Translations under genes and position numbers: made by a program | Notes under the pieces: model-generated | The model's input: the letters and a program-made list of their open reading frames with translations, nothing else | Database searches by the model: none | Told to the model about the DNA's origin: nothing | Shown here: positions 17,854 through 27,845 of the stretch, piece after piece | Position numbering within the stretch: the stretch's first letter is position 1 | How the letters are laid out: each line of letters opens with the position of its first letter | NCBI GenBank assembly: GCA_017410605.1 | Contig: JAFQQN010000004.1 | Location: 1-64,000, forward strand | Direction: 5' to 3' | DNA length: 64,000 bases | Origin: Clostridia bacterium | GTDB taxonomy: Bacteria > Bacillota > Clostridia > Oscillospirales > Acutalibacteraceae

Positions 17854-17883
17854 AGCCTCCATCCATACGGAAAAATAAATATT

Positions 17884-17922
17884 AAAACAAAAGAAGCCTC
17901 TGGGGAAGGCTTCTTTTGTTTT
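17884..17922. terminator. Bidirectional terminator
   Basis: AAAACAAAAGAAGCC pairs with GGCTTCTTTTGTTTT around a short loop. It lies between the AraC gene and the convergent small gene at 17932. Confidence 0.88.
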
Positions 17923-17931
17923 ATTTCAGCT

Positions 17932-18162
17932 TTATTTATTTTCCTGCCACTCTTTAGCTTTTGCAGCAGACATACGCTTAATATCTTCTTTCTTATAAGG
18001 TGATTCTTCACCGCCGTTTACATAAAGAAAATATTTACCGTCGGGGGTTTTGAAAAGAACCTCTTCATAACCCTTTGGGTCGCCGAACGCTCCCTCGCTT
18101 TTTTTATCAATAAAGGTAGCTGTTTCGGTATTGTATTCTACTTTACAAATAATCTTTGTCAT
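17932..18162 (-). CDS. Small protein of unknown function
   Basis: The product has 76 residues, beginning MTKIICKVEYNTETATF and ending in a charged helix. The middle, VLFKTPDGKYFLYVNGGEES, resembles a short beta-hairpin family found as stand-alone small proteins in Clostridia, often with a final Lys/Glu helix. I do not know a function. I prefer the ATG at 18162, which has AAAGGA 8 nt upstream; the in-frame ATG at 18171 sits directly on that site. It is monocistronic. Confidence 0.75.
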   Translation of the reverse strand: MTKIICKVEYNTETATFIDKKSEGAFGDPKGYEEVLFKTPDGKYFLYVNGGEESPYKKEDIKRMSAAKAKEWQENK

Positions 18163-18275
18163 AAGTTTCATCCTTTCTTTATTAAGCTATTATATAATAG
18201 CACATTTTTACTAAATATTCAAGGCTTCGCAAAATGTTACATAAAGGTACTAAAAATTACATATTTTTGTAATTG

Positions 18276-18304
18276 TTGAATTTTTTCAACTTTTATGATA
18301 TGCT
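18276..18304 (+). promoter_or_regulatory. Predicted sigma-A promoter of the gtrA-like gene
   Basis: TTGAAT (18276-18281) and TATGCT (18299-18304) are spaced by 17 bp, ending 21 bp before the start codon, so the leader is very short. Confidence 0.55.
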
Positions 18305-18325
18305 CTTTAAAGGAGAGTGATATAA

Positions 18326-18739
18326 ATGTCAAAGGAACAAAGCAAATCAATATTGCAGATAATCAAATTTACCCTTTTTTCGGCTTCTGCCGGTATTATA
18401 CAGGTTTCGAGTTTTACCCTTTTAAACGAGCTTTTAAATATTATATACTGGCCGGCCTACCTTGTTTCGCTTATTTTATCAATCCTTTGGAACTTTACAC
18501 TGAACCGCCGCTACACCTTTCAGTCGGCAGCAAATGTTCCTATTGCCATGCTAAAGGTTTTTGGGTTTTATCTTGTTTTTACCCCGCTTTCAACCTGGCT
18601 GGGTCAATTAGCTGAAAATGTCGGTATAAATGAATACATTATTCTTGCCGTTACAATGCTTTCTAACTTTGTTTTAGAGTTTTTGTTCTGTAAGCTTGTG
18701 GTTTACAAAAACCAGGAAAATACAAGAAACACAAAATAA
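18326..18739 (+). CDS. GtrA family membrane protein
   Basis: The product has 137 residues and four hydrophobic helices (about 8-32, 38-58, 72-92, 103-125), the size and layout of GtrA proteins. The motif WNFTLNRRYTF after helix 2 is the family hallmark. GtrA proteins are thought to flip or help transfer lipid-linked sugars such as undecaprenyl-phosphate-glucose during cell-wall polysaccharide modification. No glycosyltransferase lies next to it, so the donor is unknown. AAAGGAGAGTG precedes the ATG. Confidence 0.88.
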   Translation: MSKEQSKSILQIIKFTLFSASAGIIQVSSFTLLNELLNIIYWPAYLVSLILSILWNFTLNRRYTFQSAANVPIAMLKVFGFYLVFTPLSTWLGQLAENVGINEYIILAVTMLSNFVLEFLFCKLVVYKNQENTRNTK

Positions 18740-18755
18740 ATTTCACTAAATATTT

Positions 18756-18792
18756 AAACGCGGCCTTGGGTATACCTAGGGCCGCGTTTTTT
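18756..18792. terminator. Bidirectional terminator
   Basis: AAACGCGGCCTTGGG pairs with CCTAGGGCCGCGTTT and is followed by T residues. It lies between gtrA-like and the convergent amidase gene. Confidence 0.9.
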
Positions 18793-18796
18793 CGCC

Positions 18797-21700
18797 TTAT
18801 GAAAGTTCCAAAAAATAATCTACTATTCCCTTGACTATAGCATCGGCGCACCTATCGTTCCAATCACTGTTCATCATATTATTATAATCTGTAGCGTTGC
18901 TCATAAATCCGTTTTCGGTAAGCACTACAGGGCAATCACTTATTCGGGATAGGAAGAAGTAATGCCAACCAATATCAACAGAACGGTAGGTTCCTGCTTC
19001 ACTCATTCGGTTTTTAATTTTTGTGGCAGGTAAGGCCGTATAGGGGTTAAAATAATAACTATCAAACCCGTGAGCGCTAGAACTTGTAGCGGCATTTCGG
19101 TGCACCGAAACTGCAAGGTTCGGCTGAGCATTTTTAACCTTTAAGATTCTGGTGTCATTATCTAAGCTTGTATCGTCGGTTCGGGTCATAACTACTGTTG
19201 CCCCTAAGGCTTTAAGCTTGGTTGCAATTTGGTTTGCAAGAAACAGATTTCTTTCTGCTTCGTCATATTTTGGGTTAGAGCCAACCGCACCGCCGTCTGA
19301 ACCGCCGTGACCGGCATCAACAGCAATTACAATTCCGTTTAAGGTTCCGCCGTAAGAATTATTTGCCTTTTGGGCGGTGGCAGGATTTAAAAACTTAAAT
19401 ATAAGGTTTCCCTTGCTGTCATAATCGGCTGTCCAGCCGTAGAACATTCCGGTCTTTCTAAGGTGAAGTCTTAAGGTATAGTCTGCAGTACCCTTTATAA
19501 GCTCTGCCTTAGAAAATACAGGGCTGTTTTCAACCGCAGAAAGACTTCCTTCAAAGATTGTTGCGTAACTAAATTTTATATCAACATAGCTATAGGTTGC
19601 TGATTCTATTTTTCCTCTGCTGTCGCTTACTCCGCCGTAATATTTCTGTGGAGATAGGGTAAGTGTAAAGGGGGCCTTCCAATAACTTGCAAGGGATAGC
19701 ACCGTATACCTTCCGCTAGTGGAAACAGAGTTTATTCGAAGCTTATTAAACGAGGGCAGGGTTCCCCTTGTTGTGGTTATATTATCGCCGCTTTTCTTTT
19801 TGGCATAAACCCTTTTGCCATAATTCAGCGCCCTATATGTGTTGCCCGATGAGGGGTCATAAGAGGTTTTTTCACTGCAATAATCTAAGGTTCCTAAGGG
19901 CAGATAACTGTTGTAGGGCTGAGAAAGGTCGTCAAGGGTATTACCATCAAAGGTTTCTATTTGATATTTTATAACCTGAGCAATAAGGTTATTTCCGGCG
20001 CTTATGGGGTTGGTAAGGGGGCTCCAGGTGGTAGATTCGGTGTTTTCCCAATCGTTAGAAAAGGTGTCTGAAAAAATATTGGAAATTACACTTGAGGGGG
20101 GAACAACCTCCTTCAACACGGTAACATTTCCACCCTTTATGCTATCTGTAACACCGCCGTGGGTGCCCTTAAATACCACTTTTCCAAGGGAGGTGTCTTT
20201 ACTGTAGGTGCCTATATCAAACCCGCCTATGTAGGTTGCAAATTCGGTATCCTTTTGGTCCTCTTGGCTTTTTAGGGTTATTGTTTGGCCCGAAAGAGTG
20301 GCGGTAACGGTGCTTCCCACCCTGGCAGTAGCCTTAACAATAAGTGTAGAATTGCTGTCAATTGTAACTGCCGAAGAGGGTGAGCAAGACTGCAATACAA
20401 CATATTTATAATTTACTGTGTATGTATCTGTTTTACCCTTATGGGTAAAGGCAAAGGTATTTTTGCCCGGCTTTAGCTCTTTTGTGAGGGAAAAATAGCC
20501 GTACTCTGTGCGCTCGGGCTTTTCGCCGTTTAAGGTTAACTCAAAATTGGGGTCCGATGCGCCAACAAATGTAATAATGTTGTCATAAACCGTTACGTTC
20601 TTCTGTTTAGGCGAAGTTATTGTAAGGTCTTTTAAAACCAAATCGTCAGAAACACCGCCTGTAAGGTATTTATAAGCAACACCCGAGGCTTCGGTTTTAT
20701 CGTTTTCCATTGAATAAAAACTGTTAAAAACAAAGTTAAACCTGTTAAGCGTGTTAAGGGTCATAAGCTGTCGCGTTAGTTGGTCGGGGTTTTTCCAACT
20801 GCCCTCACCCTTTACTGCAAGGTCAGAGGATAAAACAAATGCAATATCCCTGTCTGCAGGTATAGAGCCTGTCCACCAATCTATAATGCTTTTAAATGAG
20901 GGTTTACTGTCCTCTGTAGAGGCATCTGCCTTAACAAAAACCCCATCAAAATATTTTTTCTCAAGCCATAGAAGAACATCAGAGTTTTTGTCCTGCATAA
21001 GCTGTGCTCTGCCCTCTGCCTCTATTCCCGTGGCAGAAAAGGCAGTTGTCTGATAAACAGGGTCGCACATAACACCAAGGTAAAGGCTTGGCGCTGTTTG
21101 TTTTACCCCCCGTGATATTTTTTTTACCAACCCTGTTAGGCTGTTTTGTGCATAGGCTTTATAGCTGTTTACATTACCTAAGGATATATATTTCTTAAAA
21201 TCTTGACTGGTTTTAACCTTTTCAAGTGAGCTTAAAACAATTCCACCAAGATGTTCTATCTTAGCAACCTCTTCTATTTTTGAAACGGTCTGCTCTGACA
21301 AAATATTGTCTGTTATATCTAATGGGCTGAGCTTGGAAACGTCTATAAGGGCAAAAACCGAAATGTTTTTTTCTGCCCCTAGGGTTATAAGGCTTTTTAA
21401 TGCCGCCATACCCTGTTGGGTTTCGTTTACCAAGGCGGTTTCCTGGTTAAGACTTATAAAAAGGGTGGTCATTCCCTTAGAATAAAGGTTCTCTATAAGC
21501 TGTGAAAATTTTTCAGCGGTATCAGTAACATTTAAATCGGTGCCAAAATAAAGGGTGGTTCCCACAAATTTTGTGGGCCTTGTAGGGGCAGCGTATGTAA
21601 CCTCTTTTTCCTCCCAAAGCTCAGGGCTAAGGGATACCTGCGCAGAAGAATTTTTGGTGAAAACTGCCGCAATTTTAGATACCGAAATAAGCTCTAGCTT

Positions 21701-21892
21701 AAAAAATATACCTATAACTGCAACAACCAAAACCAAAAGCAAGGAAACGGCTATAATGGGGCCGCGCTTTTTATACATTGTGGTTTTTTTGAAGCTTTTA
21801 TTACGCTGTTTTTCTTTCTTTTTTAGCTCAGTAACATAACGGTCTATTATTTCTTCATTAGTTACCTGCTTTTCCTTTTCTTTTTTAAGCAT
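18797..21892 (-). CDS. Membrane-anchored N-acetylmuramoyl-L-alanine amidase with an N-terminal barrel-like domain
   Basis: The product has 1031 residues. A cytoplasmic Lys/Glu-rich segment (about 1-45) and one membrane helix (about 48-68) anchor it. Residues about 100-410 (TKFVGTTLYFGTDLNV, LFISLNQETALVN, FDGVFVKAD) look like a TIM-barrel related to GH18/GHL-type domains. A beta-rich middle follows, then an Amidase_3 domain (about 855-1031). Its zinc ligands are seen as His in DAGHGGSDGG, Glu in DEAERNLF and His in SVHRNA, with the catalytic Glu in LTENGFMSN. It cleaves the amide between muramic acid and the peptide in peptidoglycan. ATG 21892 has GGAAGGG upstream; the in-frame TTG at 21922 is less likely. 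It follows the GHL10 gene by 14 bp, so it is one operon. Confidence 0.9.
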   Translation of the reverse strand: MLKKEKEKQVTNEEIIDRYVTELKKKEKQRNKSFKKTTMYKKRGPIIAVSLLLVLVVAVIGIFFKLELISVSKIAAVFTKNSSAQVSLSPELWEEKEVTYAAPTRPTKFVGTTLYFGTDLNVTDTAEKFSQLIENLYSKGMTTLFISLNQETALVNETQQGMAALKSLITLGAEKNISVFALIDVSKLSPLDITDNILSEQTVSKIEEVAKIEHLGGIVLSSLEKVKTSQDFKKYISLGNVNSYKAYAQNSLTGLVKKISRGVKQTAPSLYLGVMCDPVYQTTAFSATGIEAEGRAQLMQDKNSDVLLWLEKKYFDGVFVKADASTEDSKPSFKSIIDWWTGSIPADRDIAFVLSSDLAVKGEGSWKNPDQLTRQLMTLNTLNRFNFVFNSFYSMENDKTEASGVAYKYLTGGVSDDLVLKDLTITSPKQKNVTVYDNIITFVGASDPNFELTLNGEKPERTEYGYFSLTKELKPGKNTFAFTHKGKTDTYTVNYKYVVLQSCSPSSAVTIDSNSTLIVKATARVGSTVTATLSGQTITLKSQEDQKDTEFATYIGGFDIGTYSKDTSLGKVVFKGTHGGVTDSIKGGNVTVLKEVVPPSSVISNIFSDTFSNDWENTESTTWSPLTNPISAGNNLIAQVIKYQIETFDGNTLDDLSQPYNSYLPLGTLDYCSEKTSYDPSSGNTYRALNYGKRVYAKKKSGDNITTTRGTLPSFNKLRINSVSTSGRYTVLSLASYWKAPFTLTLSPQKYYGGVSDSRGKIESATYSYVDIKFSYATIFEGSLSAVENSPVFSKAELIKGTADYTLRLHLRKTGMFYGWTADYDSKGNLIFKFLNPATAQKANNSYGGTLNGIVIAVDAGHGGSDGGAVGSNPKYDEAERNLFLANQIATKLKALGATVVMTRTDDTSLDNDTRILKVKNAQPNLAVSVHRNAATSSSAHGFDSYYFNPYTALPATKIKNRMSEAGTYRSVDIGWHYFFLSRISDCPVVLTENGFMSNATDYNNMMNSDWNDRCADAIVKGIVDYFLELS

Positions 21893-21906
21893 AATGCCCT
21901 TCCTTT

Positions 21907-23139
21907 TTACGGCCTTAGCCAATTTAAGTTATATTTTACTGCCTGTTCATAAGAAAACACCGCATAACCGTCAAAGCCCTTATCAAGGCAGTCGCTAATC
22001 TGTCTTAAAACAAGCTCTTTACCCTGGCGCTTCCATTCATCACCGTCGGCAGCGGTGGGCTGGTCAATTTTATATGCGCCAATTCCAATATAAACCGATA
22101 TATTCTTTTCTTTAGGCATATTACCCCAAAGATTTAAAAGGTTATTAAATTTAAACTCCTCTGTCTTATATTCATAACCAAAATAAAGCTGAGGTGCTAT
22201 ATAATTAACAAAGCCCTCCTCCCTTATCCAAAGGGCAATATCGGCATAGGCCTCATTATAATTTTTGTCTGTTTTATCAAGGGAAATATGCGCCGACGGG
22301 CTTATTCCAAAGGTTTTTTTATACCTGCCGCACAGCCTATACACCGAGGCCACAAGACTGTTAACATTGGCTCTTCGCCAGTCATCAAGCGAAAGCTTTC
22401 CGCCATTTTTGGTATAGGTGCTATATGTATCCTTATCAAACTCCGGCGAAGTGGTGGGGTAAAAATAATCGTCGAAATGAATACCATCAATATTATAATT
22501 TTCTAAAACCTCTTTAACACCCTTTAAAACAATATCTATACAGTCGGGGTGGCCTGGGTCTAAATAAAATCTACCCCCAAAGGCCTTGGCTCTTCCGCTT
22601 TTGTCATTTAACCAACTGCGAAGAAGCTCATCTTCGGTCAGATTATTATAGTCGTCACTCTGGCTCATTCTATAGGGGTTTATCCAGCCGTGAAGCTCTA
22701 TTCCCTTATCTTTCGCCTGCGCTATAAAAATTTCTAAGGGGTCAAAGCCGGGGTCTTGCCCGCGGGTGCCGGTTAAAAATTCCGAAAAAGGGAAAAGGCT
22801 TGATTTATAAAAGGCATCACCAAAGGGTCTTATATGAAAAAATATGGTATTATATCCCAAAAGGTAAGCGTTATTTACAACCTCTTTTGCAAAAGCTTCA
22901 AATTCTTTTTTTGAATAACCCGTTGTTTTCTTCATATCATAACAAGAGAGCCACAAGGCACGAAGGGTATCGGTCTTTTTATTTTCAGACTGTAATGAAG
23001 TGATTTCTTTTTCACCTTCGGTTGAAACCTTAAAGGAAGTGTTTTCCTTAACAAAATTTACATCGCAACCGGAAAACAAAATCAAAATAAACGAGAAAAA
23101 AACTGAAAAAACTATATATATAAACCTTTTACCCACCAT
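21907..23139 (-). CDS. GHL10 (DUF187) family putative glycoside hydrolase, lipoprotein
   Basis: The product has 410 residues. The signal peptide ends in LFSGC (Cys about 25), so it is a lipoprotein. The rest is one GHL10/DUF187 TIM barrel: RALWLSCYDMK, YNTIFFHIRPFGDAFYKS, WINPYRMS, YNIDGIHFDDYFYP and GISPSAHISL are the usual signatures, with Asp residues in HFDDYF likely catalytic. The family is linked to peptidoglycan or cell-surface glycans. It is the first gene of an operon with the big amidase, so a joint role in cell-wall turnover or spore/septum remodelling is likely but not proven. Confidence 0.88.
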   Translation of the reverse strand: MVGKRFIYIVFSVFFSFILILFSGCDVNFVKENTSFKVSTEGEKEITSLQSENKKTDTLRALWLSCYDMKKTTGYSKKEFEAFAKEVVNNAYLLGYNTIFFHIRPFGDAFYKSSLFPFSEFLTGTRGQDPGFDPLEIFIAQAKDKGIELHGWINPYRMSQSDDYNNLTEDELLRSWLNDKSGRAKAFGGRFYLDPGHPDCIDIVLKGVKEVLENYNIDGIHFDDYFYPTTSPEFDKDTYSTYTKNGGKLSLDDWRRANVNSLVASVYRLCGRYKKTFGISPSAHISLDKTDKNYNEAYADIALWIREEGFVNYIAPQLYFGYEYKTEEFKFNNLLNLWGNMPKEKNISVYIGIGAYKIDQPTAADGDEWKRQGKELVLRQISDCLDKGFDGYAVFSYEQAVKYNLNWLRP

Positions 23140-23524
23140 AATTTACATTTTACCCCTTTTTTTCACTAAAATCAACAGCAATTATCTATTTTCCATATTT
23201 TGTTTTTTATGTAATTCACGCAGCTTTTGTAAAATAGCTTGATTATATTTGTATATTTGCCTTATATTTCCGTTAATATTTTTTAAATTACTATGTTAAA
23301 AATATTAACAAATTTTGTGCATTTTGTCGTTATATAACGCATTTTTTAGAATTTTTATGATGATTTTTAGAAAAATTATATAAATTTTCGCATTTTTCTA
23401 AACATAATATACTTAGAATACTTGAAAAATCTCTCAAAATATAATATGATATAATAGTTAAGGTGAATAATATAATTTTATGCATCTATTAAAATGCTTA
23501 TTATCCTATAAGGAGTAATGTATT
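23140..23524. other. AT-rich intergenic region
   Basis: This 385-bp gap between the divergent GHL10 and glycogen phosphorylase genes is very AT-rich. It holds -10-like words (TATAAT at about 23452) but no well-spaced -35, and no clear hairpin or small gene. Confidence 0.5.
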
Positions 23525-25921
23525 ATGGAAATTTCTGCAAAAGAACTTAAGAAAAAAATTGCCGCTTCTCTGTCACATAATTTTGGTGTGTCGCCAGAGC
23601 AGGCCTCTGATGAATTTTTCTACAAGGCTACCGTAATGGTTCTGCTTGACATTATGAGAAAGCGCCGAAGTGATTTTAGGCACAAGGCCGAGAAAAAACA
23701 GGCAAAAATGATATACTATTTAAGTATGGAATTTTTAATGGGCCGCTCTCTTAAAAACAATCTTTATAATTTAGAGCTTGAGGGTCCAATGGCTGAGGCC
23801 TTAAAAGAATTTGGCGTAAAGCTTTCAAACCTTTACGAGCTAGAGCCCGACGCCGGTCTTGGCAACGGCGGACTCGGCCGTCTTGCCGCCTGTTTTTTAG
23901 ATTCTCTTTCTACCGGCTCTTACCCTGCAATGGGTTACTGTATACGCTATGAGTTTGGTATTTTTCGTCAAAAGTTGGTTGACGGTTGGCAGACCGAAAT
24001 GCCCGATTTTTGGCTTCCCGGTGGCCGTGTATGGCTGGAAGCCCGTCCTACCTCTGCTGTAGATGTTAATTTTGACGGCGAGGTTAAAGAATGGTGGGAC
24101 GGCGACTATCACCACGTTGAAACCGTAAACACCACCACAGTTCATGCCGTTCCTTACGACCTTATGGTGGCCGGAAACGACGGAAAAACCGTTAACGTGC
24201 TTCGCCTTTGGAGTGCCGAGTCTCCCAGCATTGATATGGCCGCCTTTAACCAGGGTAATTATGTAAGAGCCTTAGAGCAACAGGCTATGAGTGATGTTAT
24301 AAGCAAGGTGCTTTACCCTGAGGATAACCATATGGAGGGTAAATCTCTTCGTCTTCGTCAGCAATATTTCTTGGTTTCGGCCTCTATTCAGGATATTCTT
24401 CGCCGTCACCTCAGAATTTACGGCAATCTTGACAATCTTCCCGAAAAGGCCGCTATTCATATTAACGACACCCACCCTGCTCTGGTTATTCCCGAGCTTA
24501 TGAGAAACCTTTTAGACGAGTGCGGTTATAGCTGGGACGAGGCTTTTGATATTGTTTGTAAAACCGCCGCTTACACAAACCACACTGTTATGAGCGAGGC
24601 TTTAGAGTGTTGGCAGTGCGATTTATTTAAAAGCCGTCTGCCCAGAATTTATGATATTGTTAAAGAAATTGACAACCGCTTCCGTGCAAAGGTATGGGAG
24701 CAAACCCACGATGCCGATTATGTTGAGCGCACCGCTGTTATTTCGGGCGGTATTGTAAAAATGGCCAACCTTTGCGCCGCCGTTTGCCACACAGTTAACG
24801 GTGTTTCTAAGCTTCACAGTGAAATTTTAAAGGACGACCTTTTTAACGACTACTACCGTTTAGAGCCCTCTAAATTCACCAACGTTACCAACGGTATTGC
24901 TCACAGGCGTTGGCTTTGCTCTTCTAACCCCAAGCTTACCGCTTACCTTACCGAGCTTATAGGCGACGGCTTTAAGCACAACGCTGAAGAGCTTTCCAAG
25001 CTTACTGCCTTTGCCGATGACAAAAAAGTTCTTTCAAAACTTGCAGAAATTAAAAAGGATAATAAAGAGCGCCTTGCAAAATATTTAAAAACCAACACCG
25101 GCATTATTTTAAATACCGATTCTATTTTTGATATGCAGGTAAAACGACTTCACGAATATAAGCGTCAGCACCTTAATTTACTAAACATTACTGCGCAGTA
25201 TTTAAAGCTTAAAGCTAACCCTAATATGGAATTTGTCCCGAAAACCTATATTTTCGGCGCAAAAGCCGCTCCCGGATATATGCTTGCTAAGAAAATTATT
25301 CGTTTAATATGCTGCATGGCAGACATTATTAACAACGACCCTGCCGTTTCTGATAAGCTTAAGGTAGTGTTTATGGAGGATTACCGCGTAACACTGGCCG
25401 AGCTTATGATTCCGGCGGCCGATATAAGCGAACAAATCTCTCTAGCCGGTACAGAGGCCAGCGGTACAGGTAATATGAAGCTTATGATGAATGGTGCAAT
25501 CACCCTTGGAACCGAAGACGGCGCCAATGTTGAAATTCACAAGGCTGTAGGCGATGAAAACATTTTCATCTTCGGAATGGAAACCGAAGAGGTTAACCGC
25601 CACAAGAAAAATGGCTATAACCCCCGCGCTTATTATGAAAACAACCCCGAGCTTAAAGAGGTTATTGATTTTCTTTCAACCATCTCCGGCGGCGATTTCA
25701 GAGATATTACAGACCTGCTTTTGAATGTTGACTCATATATGGCTCTTGCCGACTATGCAGATTATTCTAAGGCTCAGCAGAGGGCATCGAGAATTTATAC
25801 CGATACTCAGCGCTTTCAAAAAATGTCACTTAACAATATCGCTGCTTCCGGCATTTTTGCCGCAGACCGCTCTATAAAAGATTATGCCGAAAACATTTGG
25901 CATATTAAACCCATTAAATAA
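23525..25921 (+). CDS. glgP: Glycogen/starch/maltodextrin phosphorylase
   Basis: The enzyme releases glucose 1-phosphate from alpha-1,4-glucans with phosphate and the cofactor PLP. The 798-residue length is normal for the bacterial GT35 family. Clear signatures are YYLSMEFLMGRSLKNN, DAGLGNGGLGRLAACFLDS, INDTHPAL, TNVTNGIAHRRWL, MQVKRLHEYKRQHLN and the PLP-lysine motif EASGTGNMKLMMNGA. It is the first gene of a two-gene operon with the GH13 enzyme that starts 12 bp later. AAGGAGTAATG precedes the start. Together they mobilise stored or imported glucan. Confidence 0.97.
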   Translation: MEISAKELKKKIAASLSHNFGVSPEQASDEFFYKATVMVLLDIMRKRRSDFRHKAEKKQAKMIYYLSMEFLMGRSLKNNLYNLELEGPMAEALKEFGVKLSNLYELEPDAGLGNGGLGRLAACFLDSLSTGSYPAMGYCIRYEFGIFRQKLVDGWQTEMPDFWLPGGRVWLEARPTSAVDVNFDGEVKEWWDGDYHHVETVNTTTVHAVPYDLMVAGNDGKTVNVLRLWSAESPSIDMAAFNQGNYVRALEQQAMSDVISKVLYPEDNHMEGKSLRLRQQYFLVSASIQDILRRHLRIYGNLDNLPEKAAIHINDTHPALVIPELMRNLLDECGYSWDEAFDIVCKTAAYTNHTVMSEALECWQCDLFKSRLPRIYDIVKEIDNRFRAKVWEQTHDADYVERTAVISGGIVKMANLCAAVCHTVNGVSKLHSEILKDDLFNDYYRLEPSKFTNVTNGIAHRRWLCSSNPKLTAYLTELIGDGFKHNAEELSKLTAFADDKKVLSKLAEIKKDNKERLAKYLKTNTGIILNTDSIFDMQVKRLHEYKRQHLNLLNITAQYLKLKANPNMEFVPKTYIFGAKAAPGYMLAKKIIRLICCMADIINNDPAVSDKLKVVFMEDYRVTLAELMIPAADISEQISLAGTEASGTGNMKLMMNGAITLGTEDGANVEIHKAVGDENIFIFGMETEEVNRHKKNGYNPRAYYENNPELKEVIDFLSTISGGDFRDITDLLLNVDSYMALADYADYSKAQQRASRIYTDTQRFQKMSLNNIAASGIFAADRSIKDYAENIWHIKPIK

Positions 25922-25933
25922 CAGAGGTATACT

Positions 25934-27793
25934 ATGCGAACAGCACCTTTTTTATCACGCGACCCTTTTTACAAATCAATATTCGGCAGCGTGGAGGAAG
26001 GTGCTGTTTTAAGGCTTAGAGTTCTTCTTCCAAGCGACGGTTATGTCACCGGTGTTGTAGCCGTTTTTAACAAAGACGGTGCCGAAGAGAAAAAAATAGA
26101 GCTTTTAGAAGAGGGTGTTACCTACGACGGCGGTTTTCATGCCAGGGTGTGTGAGGTTTCGCTTTCTAAGGGGCTATATTTTTACCACTTTATAATGTAC
26201 ACCGTGGAGGGTGAAAGGTTGCTTCTCAATATGGGGGGCGGCAGGGGTGATTTTGACCCCAATGGCGGAATGCCATGGCAGCTTACGGTATATAAAAAGG
26301 GCTTCAAAACCCCCGACCACATTAAAGGGGGAATTATATACCAAATTTTCCCCGACCGTTTTTATAAAGCCGAAAACCATTTGCCCTACCCAAAGGACCG
26401 CTATATAAGGGAGGATTGGGGGGCACAGCCCATTTTCACCCAAACCGACCCTATAAAAAAGCTTGGTAACGATTATTTTTGCGGCAACCTTAAGGGAATA
26501 GAAGAAAAGCTTGATTATATTAAGGGCTTGGGTGTTTCTATAATTTATCTTAACCCCATCTTCGAGGCACACTCAAACCACCGCTATAATACGGCAGACT
26601 ATATGAAAATTGACCCCCTGCTTGGAAGTGAAGAGGATTTTAAAAGCCTTTGTTCTGCCGCTAAGAAAAAGGGTATTGATGTTATATTAGACGGTGTTTT
26701 TTCTCATACTGGCGACGATAGCATTTATTTTAATGCCCTAAACCGCTATGATTCCACAGGCGCCGCCAATAGCACCTCTTCACCTTATTATTCTTGGTAC
26801 AGCTTTGAAGAGTACCCCACAAAATATGAAAGCTGGTGGGGCATTAAAACCCTGCCCGAGGTTAAAGAAAACGACCCTGAATTTTCTAAGTTTATAACAG
26901 GAGAAGAGGGGGTTATAAGGTATTGGATGAGAAAGGGCGCGGCCGGTTTCAGGCTTGATGTTGCAGACGAGCTTCCCGACGAATTTTTAGAAAAGGTAAG
27001 AGCGGCTGTTAAAGCCGAAAGCCCTGAGGGCTACCTTTTAGGCGAGGTTTGGGAGGATGCTACAAACAAAATAAGCTACTCTGCCAGAAGAAAATTTTTA
27101 ATTGGCGACCAGCTTGACAGCGTTATGAACTACCCCTTTGCCAATGCCATAATTAATTTTATAAAAAATGGAAACGGCAATCGCTTTGCCGAAAGCATTT
27201 TAGAAATAGCCGAAAATTACCCCTCTCCCGCACTGCACTGCCTTATGAACCACATTGGCACCCACGATACACCAAGGGCAATTACCCTTTTGGGTGGTGA
27301 AGACGCGAATGGGCGAGGAAGAGAGTGGCAGTCTAAAGAACAACTTAGCCAAGAACAATACTCCCTAGGGGTAAAAAGGCTTAAAATGGCCGCCCTTTTG
27401 CAGTATACTCTACCGGGAATACCCTCGCTGTATTATGGCGACGAGGCGGGTCTTTCGGGATATGGCGACCCTTTTTGCAGAGGTTGTTTCCCGTGGGGTA
27501 ACCAAAACAAAGACCTTACCTCTTTTTATAAAAAATTAGGCTCTGCCAGAAGAAAATGTTCAGCCTTTTCAAAGGGTGATATATTCTTTTTAGCGGCTAC
27601 AGATGACCTTGTTTTATATAGAAGAGATTTTAATGGCAAAACCGCCGTTATGGGTGTAAATATTAGCCAAAATGCCCAGGCTATAAAAACCGATATTGAT
27701 TTTTCACCCTTTACAACTGTTTTCGGCGATAGTCCCAAAGAGGGCATAGTTACCCTACCTCCTATGGGATATGTTATGTATACTATTAAATAA
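25934..27793 (+). CDS. GH13 alpha-amylase family enzyme (neopullulanase/cyclomaltodextrinase-like)
   Basis: The product has 619 residues, without a signal peptide, so it is cytoplasmic. An N-terminal beta domain (about 20-110) precedes the catalytic barrel. The conserved regions are DGVFSHTGDDS, GFRLDVADEL (nucleophile Asp), LLGEVWED (acid/base Glu) and NHIGTHDTPR (transition-state Asp). The N-domain and the IYQIFPDRFY start of the barrel are typical of neopullulanase, cyclomaltodextrinase or maltogenic enzymes. It probably trims branched or cyclic maltodextrins so that the phosphorylase encoded 12 bp upstream can finish them. Exact specificity cannot be read here. Confidence 0.92.
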   Translation: MRTAPFLSRDPFYKSIFGSVEEGAVLRLRVLLPSDGYVTGVVAVFNKDGAEEKKIELLEEGVTYDGGFHARVCEVSLSKGLYFYHFIMYTVEGERLLLNMGGGRGDFDPNGGMPWQLTVYKKGFKTPDHIKGGIIYQIFPDRFYKAENHLPYPKDRYIREDWGAQPIFTQTDPIKKLGNDYFCGNLKGIEEKLDYIKGLGVSIIYLNPIFEAHSNHRYNTADYMKIDPLLGSEEDFKSLCSAAKKKGIDVILDGVFSHTGDDSIYFNALNRYDSTGAANSTSSPYYSWYSFEEYPTKYESWWGIKTLPEVKENDPEFSKFITGEEGVIRYWMRKGAAGFRLDVADELPDEFLEKVRAAVKAESPEGYLLGEVWEDATNKISYSARRKFLIGDQLDSVMNYPFANAIINFIKNGNGNRFAESILEIAENYPSPALHCLMNHIGTHDTPRAITLLGGEDANGRGREWQSKEQLSQEQYSLGVKRLKMAALLQYTLPGIPSLYYGDEAGLSGYGDPFCRGCFPWGNQNKDLTSFYKKLGSARRKCSAFSKGDIFFLAATDDLVLYRRDFNGKTAVMGVNISQNAQAIKTDIDFSPFTTVFGDSPKEGIVTLPPMGYVMYTIK

Positions 27794-27794
27794 T

Positions 27795-27830
27795 AAAAGA
27801 AGCTGCGGTTAATAACCGAAGCTTCTTTTT
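27795..27830 (+). terminator. Terminator of the glgP operon
   Basis: AAGAAGC and GCTTCTT with an inner CGGTTA/TAACCG stem, followed by TTTTT, begins right after the stop codon. Confidence 0.88.
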
Positions 27831-27845
27831 GTTTTTCATATTACT

